Assembly: GCA_958299035.1 (NCBI GenBank)
Contig: CATQJL010000316.1
Coordinates: forward strand, 13,486,347 to 13,550,346
Direction: 5' to 3'
Source of the DNA: Cylicocyclus nassatus
Taxonomy: Eukaryota; Nematoda; Chromadorea; Rhabditida; Strongylidae
DNA: 64,000 nt
The notes under the pieces were generated by a model. That model was not told where the DNA came from and did not search any database. It saw only the letters and a program-made list of their open reading frames with translations. The stretch's first letter is position 1; every line of letters starts with the position of its first letter. Position numbers and translations under genes: made by a program. This document shows positions 10,187 through 20,819 of this stretch, in pieces.

Positions 10187-10883
10187 CCAGTGCGTCACCT
10201 CTGCTTCGCAGAGGTTCGCACTGGCTCTACTATCCGTGCCTTCTTCGTGATCGCATAACAAAGACTTTGAAACTCACCGCGCGGTGCTGAACATCACGAA
10301 TGAATTGTAAACAACCATTCATTTTTAGAGCTTTTCCGTGTAAGATTGGTAATTTTGGGAGAAAGAATTTTCCCGCAGAAAAACAAATGCGATTTTGAAT
10401 GGGTTACTGAATTTATTTTGGCTTTGTATTCGCCATAAGGATAAAGACCACCTTGGGCTACATATCTATTCAAAGATCCTCTCAATTTTTATAGTAAAAA
10501 CTTGGCGAATCGACAATTTGCTCAGTTACATCTTTTTGGCGCCAATTTTGGTAAAAATAGACTTTTTGCTTACTTTTTGAGCTGAATTCAATGTTTTTCG
10601 GATTTACTTGCTGAACAAATCCACGACTTTGCAAAAAGTCCAATTATCGACCCATTTTGGCAGGCCAAAAGTCGCGTGGATCCGTTTGACGCACAGTTTT
10701 CGATGGTTCCACTTACTGGATCGGCTTGTAGTTTTGTACAGTTTACCTACGCGCTGACTGGGTGCTATGACCAAAATTCTAGATCAAGACGCTGGCTGCA
10801 ACTTACTCTGTGAATTTCGTGACAGACAGATATACACACACAGACAAATATACAGACGCTTAGCGCTTTATTATAAGTCATGA
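10187..10883 (-). mobile_element. Helitron-like family A, copy 1
   Basis: On the minus strand the 5' end reads A|TCATGACTTATAATAA. It is followed by a short TCTG/TG-rich stretch and about 600 bp of noncoding DNA, and ends in the hairpin CCTCTGCGAAGCAGAGG, then TGACGCACTGG|T (CTRR followed by T). 697 bp without coding capacity. It lies between the last Cys/Pro-rich exon and the first lectin exon, and the open frame of the former runs into it. Confidence 0.65.
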
Positions 10884-11979
10884 TTATTTGCGGGGATAAA
10901 GATGAGATAATTTTTTTAGTGCTCAGCTGGCTGGAAACAATATACATCTTCGTGCTATTATGCTGAGCAAGAGAAGTTATCAAACGGCTGAGAGGAGATG
11001 CATAGAAAAGGGTGCAACTATGTTTGGTGCTGATAATATCATGGGATATGTGAGTATAGCCAAGAGAACCGTATCCTTACCGTATATATACTGTGCTCTA
11101 ATGTATGGACTCTCGAATTCTTTACAGGAAAAAGTGATGCACATGACTCTTCTACTGGTCGGAATCGAGAACACGACAATATGCCCATACATTTCGCTAA
11201 CGGAGTTCTCGATAACTCTTCCATGTAAGTATCTGCAATAACGTTCAGTAACAAGCTTATGCAGTTATCCAGTCGAAGTGAAAAGCGCCATTGTCGAAAT
11301 TTTTATGGAGCTTATAAAACCACCACCAATGCGTCACTTCTATTTCGCAAATGCTCGCACTGGCTTTATTATTTATGTGCCTCACTCAATCTCGCGAGTC
11401 GTGCCACTGGAACTCACTGCGCTATGCCGACTACCACGAATAAAATGTAAACAACTACTCATTTAGAAAGCTTTTCACGTGAGATCGGTGATTTCGCGTG
11501 GATGAAACTTTTCGCAGGAAAACAAACGCAAATTTGAATAGGTTTTGCATTTGTCATGACGTAGTAGTCGCCCTAAAGGCAATCCCCCACAATGGTCGGT
11601 CGCTTCATCGTGGCGTGGGGGTGACACTGGGTGTCGAACTGCGATGCACAGCCGAGTGTATACTCTGGTAGGGCCTCCCAAGCTGTGAAGGAGTTCGACG
11701 TTTCCGGTTTCGGCCGGATGCCTAGCTAAGAACTGGCCACGCCAGATCCTCCGCCGTCTGGCTTCTTCTGGTCGCTAGGGGTCCCTCCCCGCTCCAAGCC
11801 CGGGGTCAGCGATCGCCCCGTGGAAATCAAGAGTAGGCCTAGTAAGCCACCTCTTGTAGGGGAAAATTCATATTACTCCTCCAGTTAAAAGATTAGAAAG
11901 AAACCCTGCACATCGTATCCCGCCTACGGCGCCGGGTGGTAGCAAGAACGATGTCAGGGTACTCAGGGCGCCTTTCGGA

Positions 11980-12714
11980 TTGGACAAAAACGACACGTCT
12001 GCCCGGACGACACGCCATGGAGACTCTTTCATGCTCTGCACCTACAACGCCAGGACAGTCTCCACAAACGCCGACATCCACGCTCTTCTCGACGCTGCAG
12101 AGCACATCAACTACCACATCATCGCTCTGCAGGAAACGAAGTCCAGGAAGAAGGACCCTAGTGATGGGACCCTCATCATTCGCAGTGAAAAGGTTTCATC
12201 ACGAAACGTGGGAGGCGTCGGCTTTGTCGTCCATCCATCTATCGTCCATCTTGTCGATTCGCACGAGATCCTATCACCTCGACTAGGCATCCTACAACTA
12301 CGCCCTCCACGTCAGAAGACCATCAGTATCATCAACTGCTACTCGCCAACATCAGCAGCTGACGACTCAGAACTAGATGCTTTCTACGAAGACGTGGAGG
12401 AGGTCGTCCGCAACGAAAAGTCCTTCTACAAGTATGTTGTGGGCGACTTCAATGCGAAAATCGGGATGCCACTAGAAAAGGAATATGGGAACGGGAAGTT
12501 TGGATATGGGCTCCGAAACGAAAACGGCAACCGTCTCGTTGGGCTCCTCTCCGCCGCACGACTCTTCCATGGAAACTCCATCTTCATGAAGAAAGAATAT
12601 CGCCGGTGGACTTGGGAATCGCCCAACGGAACGACTCATGCTGAGATCGACCACGTTCTCACCAACCAAAGGTGGAGCTTACTCGATATTTCTGTAGTTC
12701 CATCCTTCTGGTGA
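11980..12714 (+). pseudogene. RTE endonuclease domain (frameshifted)
   Basis: Frame with the apurinic endonuclease motifs of RTE LINEs: TYNART (Asn 23), ALQETKS (Glu 52), [10 protein letters not shown] (Asp 156, Asn 158) and AEIDHVLTN. The final SDHRLLRAKIR block lies just past the stop, in the next frame, so a 1-base shift near 12712 truncates it. The listed first codon is TTG; the same frame is open upstream to about 11865, so the true start is upstream or uncertain. Role in the family: nicking target DNA for target-primed reverse transcription. Confidence 0.8.
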
Positions 12715-12719
12715 CTCCG

Positions 12720-13807
12720 ATCACCGCCTCCTTCGAGCGAAGATACGACTCAGCCAAAGGCTGGAAAAGAAAGTCTGTCATAGTGCCGCGAGAAGGAAGG
12801 AAGTCGTTTATGACGGTAACAGGCTGGAAGAGCTCATATCAAGTTGTGACTGGCCCATCGAGGAGGACCCAACGTACGACTACGACCGGCTTCTGAAAGG
12901 ATTGCGAGCCTGCGGAGAATGTGCCTCAGTGACTTCTGAGAAGAACTTGGACCGCATCTCGAAAACCACCAAGGAATTGCTCGAAAGAAGAAGATCATTG
13001 AGGCAGGATCCGAATGCAACTTATCTCGAGCGACTGATAGCCAACACCAGTTGCAGAACAGCTTTGCAAGAGGATCTCAGGAAGTACAGGCAAGCTAAAA
13101 TACTGGAAGCAGCCGAAGGAAGACGAAGTCTCAAGAAGTGCCGAAGGGACCTCTGTGAATATCACGTACCGCTGGCTGCACTACTGTTCGAAGGCGGGAC
13201 TCCGACTTCTTCCCGATACAAGACGGAATCTATCGCGAAGAACTTCTACACCAACCTCTTTCGCTCATCAACACCCGTGCAGATGCCCGTTGTTCCCACT
13301 GGAAAAGTACCACCACGAATTCTACCTGCTGAAGTGCGTATCGCGATACAGACCATGAAGACGCCCACGGCTCCAGGACCAGATCTTTCCGTCGAACTTC
13401 TGCGAGCCGGAGGACACCGTCTACACGAGATTCTAGCGTCGCATTTGACGTCTTACCTTCAGAAGGAGAATATTCCCGTCCAGTGGAGAACGTCAAGAAC
13501 CGTCCTTCTCTTCAAGAAGGGTGAACGGGAGGATCTTCGGAACTATCGTCCAATATGCTTGCTGAGTATGCTGTACAAGCTTTTCACGAAGATTATCCTC
13601 GCTCGCATATCAAGGACACTGGATGAAGCCCAACCCCAAGAACAAGCTCGATTTCGCAAAGGATTCAGCTGCATGGACCACATCCAGACCGTTTCGAGGG
13701 TCATAGAAGTCTGCCGGGAGTACCGACTGCCTCTCGTCCTAACCTTTGTCGACTACGAGAAAGCCTTTGACAGCGTCGAAACCAACGCGCCATCCTGTCT
13801 GCGCTAG
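12720..13807 (+). pseudogene. RTE linker and N-terminal reverse transcriptase
   Basis: Frame continuing from SDHRLLRAKIR through a Lys/Arg/Glu-rich linker to reverse transcriptase blocks: APGPDLSVELL, NYRPICLLSMLYKLFTKII and TFVDYEKAFDSV with the first catalytic Asp. It ends by frameshift just after DSVETN. RT motifs resume in another frame after 13786. Confidence 0.8.
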
Positions 13808-14870
13808 TCGATCAAGGAGTGGACCCAGCTTACGTGAGGATGTTAGCCGACTGCTACAAGGACTGTACAACGACGATGCAGCTATTGCATCGTCCCTGAC
13901 CATACCAATCAGGAAGGAGGTCCGACAAGGCGACACAATCTCGCCGAAGCTGTTCACCGCGGCCTTGCAGTGGGTGATGAAGTCACTGGACTGGGACGAA
14001 AGAGGCATACGAGTTGATGGGAGATTCCTGTCCAACCTCGTTTTGCGGACGACACCGTTCTCTTCTCGAGCAGTATCACCGAAGCAGAGACGATGCTGAA
14101 GGAACTAAACGAAGTAGTGAAGAAGATCGGACTGCGAATAAATTGGAAGAAGACTCAGTTCATGAAGAACGCCCTTTGCGAAGATGCAGAAATGGAATTG
14201 GAAGGCACCCCGATTATGGAGACGTCTTCCTGTATCTCGGACATTCGATGAACATGGAGAACGACTTGAGAGAAGAACTTAACAGGAGAAGAAGAGCAGC
14301 CTAGGCCGCCTTCGGGCCTCTGAAGGAAGCCACCGACCAACTGACGGACCCGGAGCTTCGTGCCCACCTGTTCGACTCAACCGTTCTCCCGGCGCTCTGT
14401 TACGCAGCTGAGACTTGGGCCGACACTGTAGCCACGTCGAAAGCTTTACGGACCACCCACAGAGCGCTCGAGCGCAGTCTTCTGAAGATGACCCGACGCA
14501 AGCAACATCTAGTCGGACTTCGCAGCACGGATATGAGAAGAATGTCCTGTCTTCGTGGCCCAGCGGAATACGTCGCGAAAGCCAAACACCGATGGGCCGG
14601 TCACATAATGAGAAGAACAGACGACAGATGGAACCAAGAACATCGGAGTGGATTCCTCGCGAAGCCAAACGTCCTCGAGGAAGACCACCGACGAGATGGG
14701 CAGGCGTGTTCGTGGAACGGATGGACCAGCTGAGAAATCAGCTGGATACGACTTTCGCCCCTGGAACTCGTGGACGTAGCCACCGACGACGGCCACGAAG
14801 ATCGTGGATGTCTGAAGCGAGGGACAGGGAAAACTGGCGACTCCTGTACTGGGGCCCGCACGTCACGTGA
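13786..14870 (+). pseudogene. RTE reverse transcriptase, C-terminal parts
   Basis: From about 13786, in the frame after the shift: VRQGDTISPKLFTAAL and RFADDTVLF, the FADD catalytic motif (near 14043-14070). The frame is then lost twice more. The region to 14870 holds the usual RTE tail RPRGRPPTRWAGVFVERMDQL and the ending ENWRLLYWGPHVT. Motifs are intact locally, the ORF is not. Confidence 0.75.
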
Positions 14871-15341
14871 GGACGGGCCATCTAAGTATCTAGGTAAGTA
14901 TCATAAAGGCAATAGTCACCGTGAGCAAAATCTCTGTGCGAAAATCTTCTCAAATGCTTAGCTACTTGGCAAATTGACCATTTACGCAACCAATTCTTTT
15001 TCGTCGTTTTCGTTATGTAGTGAATTTTTGACCACTTTCCGAGCTAAAGTCCATCGCTTGCACTTTTGCTTATCAAACTCATCCACGACTTTGCAAAAAG
15101 TAGTGATATGGACCCAATTTTGCGGTACAGAAGCCAGGTGGATCCGTTTGGCGCGCAATTTCTGAGGGACCCACTCATTGAATCTACTTGTGCTTTTGCA
15201 TGTTGGACTTTCATGAAGGTAGCATGCGCTATGCAAAATTTGGGCTTAGAACGCCGGCTGGAACACGCTTTACGAACTTCGTAACAGACGGACATACACA
15301 CACAAAGACACGTAAGCAACCCTTAGCCCGTTATTATAAGA

Positions 15342-16051
15342 CCAGCGCGTCACCTCTGCTTTGCAGAGGCTCGCACTGGTCTTACTATCTGCACGCCTTA
15401 CTCATTCCCGCACCATAATGACACTGAAACTCACCGCGCTATGCCGACTATCACGAAAGATTTGTAAACAACTATTCATTCCAATAGCTTTTCCATATAA
15501 GATCGGTAACTCCGCTTAAATGAAACTTTTCCCAAAAGAACAAATGCAAATTTGAATTGGTTTTTGGACTTTTCATGGCTTGGATTTCGCCATAAGATAC
15601 AATAATCACCGTGGGCTACAACTCTGCGCAGAAATTTTCTTAAATGATTGGGTAAAATCTTGGCAAATTGAACATGTACGCAACCAATCCTTTTTGGCGC
15701 CGTGTTCGCAAAGTAATGAACTTTAGTTCAATTTTCTCGGCTATAGTCCATGGCTTGCACATTAACTTTTCAAACATAAAAGCGCTTTGCAAAAAGTTGT
15801 GCTACAGGCTCAACTTTAATGGCCAAAAGCCAAGTGGATCCGATTGACGCGCCTTTTTTGAGGGTTCCACACAACGGATTCGCCCATGCTTTTGTATAGT
15901 GGACTCCCATGTTGGTAGCATGCGCTGTGCAAAATTTGGGCTCAGGAGGTTGGCTGGAAGACGTTCTACGAATTTCGTGACATACAGACAGACTTACACA
16001 CACACAAACAAAAACACGTAAACACTTTTGGCCCGTTATTATAAGTAATGA
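15342..16051 (-). mobile_element. Helitron-like family A, copy 3
   Basis: 710 bp. Minus-strand 5' end A|TCATTACTTATAATAACGGGC; 3' end hairpin CCTCTGCAAAGCAGAGG then TGACGCGCTGG, directly abutting the 5' TC of copy 2. Contains a short CA/TCTG stretch near 15990-16015. Noncoding. Confidence 0.65.
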
Positions 16052-16360
16052 TCTTGATTACTTTGAAGTGGTTTGAGACGAAATTGATAGGGTGTATTAG
16101 GGAAAAGTAATACTTTGTAACACCGTAACACCGTTACCGTAACCCTACCATATACTCGCTCTGCCCCATACATTGAGTATTTTTTTTTCCAGAAACTGGC
16201 TGTTCAAGAATGGTCCACCAACACAGAATCCACATCGATCAACTACGTCTACTTCTAACCACGCAAATGCGATAACCATTTGATCTGTAAAAAAAGGTCG
16301 TACTAGAACTCCTAGGACTGATTTTTGCGTGTATGTGCCATTTTTGGTTGTGATGATACC

Positions 16361-16366
16361 AATAAA
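16361..16366 (+). terminator. Poly(A) signal of the lectin gene
   Basis: AATAAA 55 bp after the TAG that ends the lectin-domain frame. Spacing suits a short nematode 3' UTR. Confidence 0.4.
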
Positions 16367-16408
16367 AGCAGGTTACCAATGTATGTACGATTTGAAAAGA
16401 AGAAGGTA

Positions 16409-17112
16409 TCCTACTATAATAACGCGCTAAGGCCGTCTGTTTTTTGTCTGTGTGTGTGTCTGTGTGAAAATCTGTCTGTCACGAAATTCATAGAGGAAGC
16501 TGCAACTAAGCTATCGGGCTGCAATCTTGCATAACATACCGTGTCAGCGTGTAGGCTCACCATGCACAAGGACGAGCCGGTTCGGTAAGCGGGTCCTGAA
16601 AAAATTGCGTCTCAAACGGGTCCACCTTGCTTTTGGCACGCAAAACTGGGTCGCTAAATCGACTTTTTGCAAAGTCATGATTTGCCTGACAAATAACTCT
16701 GCGCGCCATGAATTCTAGCCCAAAAAGTGCTCAAAAAGTTTGCTTTTTTGCAAAAACAGTGCCAAATGATGAACGCGTAGACAGTTGATTTGGCAAGGTT
16801 CTATTGGAAAACTGAAAAGATTTTTGCACTGAAATGTAGCCCAAGGTGACTATTATCCTTATAACGACTATCAAACTAAAATAAACTCACTAATCCGTTC
16901 AAATTCGCATTTGTTTCCTTGCAACAAAGTTTTTTTTCTCAAAATTACCGATCTTACATTGAGATGCTTCATGAATGAACAGTTGTTTACGATTCATTTG
17001 TGATGCTCAGCATCGCGTGGTGAGTTTCAAAGCCCTTCTCATGAGAATACGAGAAAGGCATACGGATAGGAGAGCCAGTGCGAACCTCCGCGAAGCGGAG
17101 GTGACGCACTGG
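16409..17112 (+). mobile_element. Helitron-like family A, copy 4
   Basis: 704 bp in plus orientation: A|TCCTACTATAATAACGCGC at the 5' end, then TGTCTGTGTGTG, and a 3' hairpin CCTCCGCGAAGCGGAGG (17085-17101) with TGACGCACTGG|T. The hairpin carries a compensatory pair change relative to the other copies (C-G for T-A), indicating the stem is conserved. No coding capacity. Confidence 0.65.
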
Positions 17113-17682
17113 TAAATAATAAGCAAATTATGATAGCACTATATATTGAAATATCTGAGGCATTGCTTATTAGCGGAAGCACCATAGGGCAATAATAGGG
17201 GTCTCACGTTACTATGAAGACATCTGCTTCGCAGTTTTGATTGCTCTATCGCCGCAGCGGTAAGCAGGACTTTTTTGGATGACCTGGAATAAAATGGAAA
17301 TCCTTAAGCGCAGTATATAATGCTATATAATTTCAAGTTTTCAACAGTTGGGACTCTATCACTACACTCTGTAGATTTACGTAATCGCTGTGTGCTAAAG
17401 AAAATAAAATAAATCATATAAAAAACCTCTGCGCCAAAAATGATGCAAATCCTAGTTTTACCGGTGCATATTGTTCTCTCCTTATTTTGTTATGTTATGT
17501 TTAGCACAATATTGATAGCTATTTGATTTTGAAAACTTTCTTTTGGAGACAAAAAAATGTATTTCTTACAAAGACCAGGTTGTTTCTTATAAGAATGTCA
17601 AATGCAAAACGGTATGTGAAAAGAAAACACCGTATAAATTTCCCTTTCCACAATCAATCTCAAATGATGTGATTTTATTATA

Positions 17683-18632
17683 TTAGGTTGTCCGGAAATT
17701 AATGCCCGTTTTGAATTTCAACCTCAATAAGTCATACACTTCTCATTTCTAAGCAGGTTGCAAGGAACCATTCGATAGATCAAAGCAAGCTCTACAAGAT
17801 GGCCATCCTGCTTTTGCAACAGCTCTCATCCACCTCGAGTTTCAAGGCAAAAAGTAAAAAGACTCAGCAGCCCGAAATATCGAAAAAAATCGCAACTCAG
17901 TTCATAAAAATCCTACAAAAATTCCAACTTGCTCACGTAAACACTATCCACATAAGACATCTATATACGCCTTTGCCGTATTTTTCCCTCTGTTAGAAAT
18001 CAAGAAAATGGAAATTTTCGTGCATTTGCCAAAGTGATGCTGTGCCATCCCCACATAGGTAGTTGTATAGCACAAGCCTGTAGAAGTACAAACCTAAATT
18101 TTCAGCTCTCTACAAGGTTTAGTTTTCGAGAAATACCAAACATAGCTTTCCCTAGTTAGGTACTCCAAGCTAAAATTAAAATTTTTCGAGAACTAAAGCT
18201 TGTATAGAGCTGAAAATTTAGGTCTGTACTTCTACAGGCTTGTGCTATACAACTACCTATGTGGGGTTGGCATAGCATCACTTTGGCAAATGCACGAAAA
18301 TTTCCGTTTTCTTGATTTCCAACAGAGGGAAAAATACGGCAAAGGTGTATATAGATGTCTTATGTGTATAGTGTTTACGTTAGCAGGTTGGAATTTTTGT
18401 AGGATTTTTATGAACTGAGTTGCGATTTTTTTCGATTTTTCGGGCTGCTGAGTCTTTTTAGTCTTTGGCTCGAAACTCGAGGTGGATGAGAGCTGTTGCA
18501 AAAGCAAGATGGCCATCTTGTAGAGCTTGCTTTGCTCCATCGAATGGTACTTTACAATCTATTTAGAAATGAGAAGTGTATGACTTATTGAGGTTGAAAT
18601 TCAAAACGGGCATTAACTTCCGGACAACCTAA
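17683..18632. mobile_element. Mariner-type foldback MITE, 950 bp
   Basis: Termini TTAGGTTGTCCGGAAATTAA...TTAACTTCCGGACAACCTAA flanked by TA on both sides. Almost the whole element is an inverted repeat, with arms of about 440 bp (17683-18120 and 18190-18632) around a short loop. Open frames within it are mirror images and not genes. Termini resemble Tc1/mariner inverted repeats; no transposase is present. Confidence 0.75.
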
Positions 18633-20599
18633 TAGTTGAGTTCAGTCATATTTTCTCGCAACGCCAACAGTTTCTTACTGTTTTTAGCAATTTGGTATTT
18701 CTCTAAGTAAGTCTATTATGAGTACTTAACCATATTTGTATTCTTAAGTAGATCTCATTCCAATATACGTTTTAAAATTTTAACACTCTACATACCTTCA
18801 ATGTGAAAACACTACAATTATGTCAGAAGATATTAAAATTTTAATATTTGAAAAAAGGCTCACTAGATCCAAGTATCAAATATCTTTGCAAAATTGGAAA
18901 ATTATACAAACTAATGGTATTTTTCCTCATCCAATCGTTTATGGGCTTCGAATCTTTTTTTTTTTTCGCAGCTTTTCCATTCAATTTGATTAATGTCAAA
19001 ATATCACAAAAGTCTGATCAAATTTGAATTTAGACGCTTTTCTGTTTTCTTATCTTTTTTTGTTGTGCTAGAAGCACCGAGCTTTTTCTACAATTGTAAT
19101 CACAGCTTAATCATAGGATCTTCCTTCTGACAATGAGAGAAAAATGACGTTCGCAGTGAAAAGTTTTCCAAAATTGAGTGCTTCATCAAAATTAGGATGT
19201 ATGGGAGGCGAAGGCTTTCTTCGCAATAATTACTCCGAAAAGTATCGAGATTTTTTTTTAGTATCTTGCGCAGCGCCGAAACCAGCGGCAAGTTGTCTAG
19301 GCAGTAACTGCCACATTTCCCATCTTCGGTCTACAAGCTAGAAGCATTCTCGTTGTGCACATGTCTGCGCATCTGCTTTGCATCATACCGTCTTCAGTTA
19401 GATGTATTCTGCAACCAAGTAATGAAAGCGGGCTTCGCGAGTAGAAATGTTGAAAAACGCAATCATAATGAGGAGCGGATTCTTTACACTTCTGAATACG
19501 ACGTAAGCCAATTTTGAACTTTTGAAGTTCAGATCACCCACTTTGGCACGCCCGCTGCCTCAACCTTCTGGAGGTTTTCTCGCTTCGACATCCAATTTTT
19601 TAGCAGAGGAGCTTGATGACTACTTGTCAAGTTTTGTTAGTTTACCGCATCTGAATGTCGTCATCCTTTGTCTGGTTGGCCGTGGGGCTTTTAGCGTCGC
19701 TCAGTGCAAAGGCTACTGGAAGAAGGCGCAAAACCTAGGGCCACAAACGCTAACGTTTCATTAGCCGCAGAGCGCTTGAGGCGCATGATTTAGAACGGTA
19801 GACATAGTTCGCTCCCGCTCAACTAATACTGCTTTTGTGCCGTCGTCCGGCAATAGTCTTTAGAAACATTGTATCATCTATTCGTTTACGACTCAATATG
19901 TGTACTGCACATCATGCGCGTTACTTGATGACTTGTAAGAAGACCTGCTTATTTCCAATAATTTCTCTTCTTTTTCCTCTCATTTAATTTGATTGGGGAT
20001 GTATTAGTTCTACAATTTGTCGAAAGGAAACTTACCAATAGTACTAAAAGATACCACTAAAGGTGCGGTTGCCCCGCATGGTGCGCACACTCACATATTA
20101 AGTTACAAATGACTCGAAGAATGACTTAACTACTTTCATTTGGGTAATGGAAATGCTCTACAGTTTTTCGCGCTGAAATAACTACTATCATTCTTATTGT
20201 AACGGGTTGGCTCAACACTCATTTTTTATTCGAAATCCACCGTATGAGGCTGATGTGTAGCTATGCTCCCTCCAAGATCCTGATTTCTATTTCTGTGAGC
20301 GATTTTCTGCCAACTTGCAACAAACTGACCAAGTTGGAGGCACAGCAGTAAGGCCAACACTGAGTAGAGCTAAAACTGACAGTGCGAATGTAAAATATGC
20401 TTTATATCAAAACTATTGGTTACAAACGTACTTGAATTCACTAGCGCATCAAGAACGTGCGTCGCACACAGCCTTGTTCCAATTTTATGGCAAAGCTTTG
20501 TTGAAAAAATGTTTTTTTTTTCAATTTCTGTGCAGATTTTATGTCTCTTTAAAGCGCAGTTGGTTTAGTGAAATCAAAGTAGGCGACATAATCTTTAAG
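18633..20599. other. No gene recognised
   Basis: AT-rich DNA with only short open frames. No convincing exon pair, terminal repeat or RNA gene was found. Confidence 0.4.
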
Positions 20600-20819
20600 G
20601 CCTCAGGCAGAGCTCATGCGATTTCATCGTCGCGATTGATCGCGACAAGACATTTGTAACAATATCATTGCATGCCGATCTTGCATTTCGGTTATGACAG
20701 TAATCTTGACTAACTATCACAACCGAAATACAAGAAGATCGGCATGCAATAAACTCGTAACACTTGTCTTGTAGCGATTGAATCGCGACGATCAAATCGC
20801 GTGAACTCTGCCGGAGGCC
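20600..20819. mobile_element. Harbinger-type MITE H1, copy 1
   Basis: 220 bp, GGCCTCAGGCAGAG...CTCTGCCGGAGGCC, flanked by TAA on both sides. Subterminal repeats of TCGCGA-type palindromes (AATCGCGACGA). Same family as 34626, 37450 and 55753. Confidence 0.7.

Larger units (their letters stand above)
11584..14903 (+). mobile_element. RTE-clade non-LTR retrotransposon, full-length size, inactivated
   Basis: 3320 bp flanked by the perfect 10-bp target duplication taaaggcaat (11574-11583 and 14904-14913). The 5' leader is about 300 bp and GC-rich. One split reading frame encodes an AP endonuclease followed by reverse transcriptase. The element ends in the repeated motif TAAGTATC. The length fits RTE elements (about 3.3 kb). 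Frameshifts near 12712 and 13785 and in the 14.26-14.42 kb region, with stops, prevent activity. Insertion was into family A Helitron copy 2, so the LINE is younger than that copy. Confidence 0.85.
11326..15341 (-). mobile_element. Helitron-like family A, copy 2, split by an RTE LINE
   Basis: About 700 bp of family A sequence in two parts, 11326-11583 and 14904-15341, separated by the LINE at 11584-14903. The 5' end (minus strand) is TCTTATAATAACGGGC, immediately after the CTGG end of copy 3, so copies 3 and 2 are head-to-tail. The 3' terminal hairpin is degenerate (TATTTCGCAAATG). It lies within the intron separating lectin exons 11128-11224 and 16193-16306. Confidence 0.65.
7840..16306 (+). 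pseudogene. Decayed secreted Thr/Cys-rich C-type lectin gene
   Basis: ATG 7840 begins a hydrophobic signal peptide (FAIFLIFFFHSFF) and a Thr-rich mucin-like stretch that loses frame at 8046 but stays Thr-rich to a donor at 8204|GTAAGT. Small exons follow: 8283-8360, 8462-8663, 8735-8842, 8905-9021, 9100-9192, 9243-9368, 9421-9477, 9533-9601, 9653-9784 and 9849 onward. Most are separated by phase-1 introns with TTTAG/TTCAG acceptors and carry CCC/CSC and TTEAP motifs. The C-type lectin domain is at 10920-11049 (CSAGWKQYTSSCYY, then AERRCIEKGATMF), 11128-11224 (NGVLDNSS) and 16193-16306 (INWLFKNG, later CDNHLICKKRSY). The NGVLDNSS|INWLFK junction fits in phase across a 5-kb intron. Lesions: TGA 8467, TAG 9186, TAA 9712, frameshifts near 8046, 10977 and within 11128-11224, and TAA 16256. 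AATAAA at 16361. Domain recognition is firm; joining the Thr-rich exons to the lectin exons is inference. Confidence 0.7.

Noticed and set aside
10197..10225. Hairpin GCGTCACCTCTGCTTCGCAGAGG as a terminator or RNA gene
   Set aside because: The same hairpin recurs at the same end of several dispersed 400-700 bp repeats, so it is a transposon terminus.
11278..11466. A third lectin exon starting at an apparent acceptor near 11275 (VKSAIVEIFMELIKP)
   Set aside because: It splices in phase with one frame of 11128-11224 but runs into Helitron-like copy 2 and shows no lectin features. The 11224-16193 junction restores NGVLDNSS|INWLFK and is far better.
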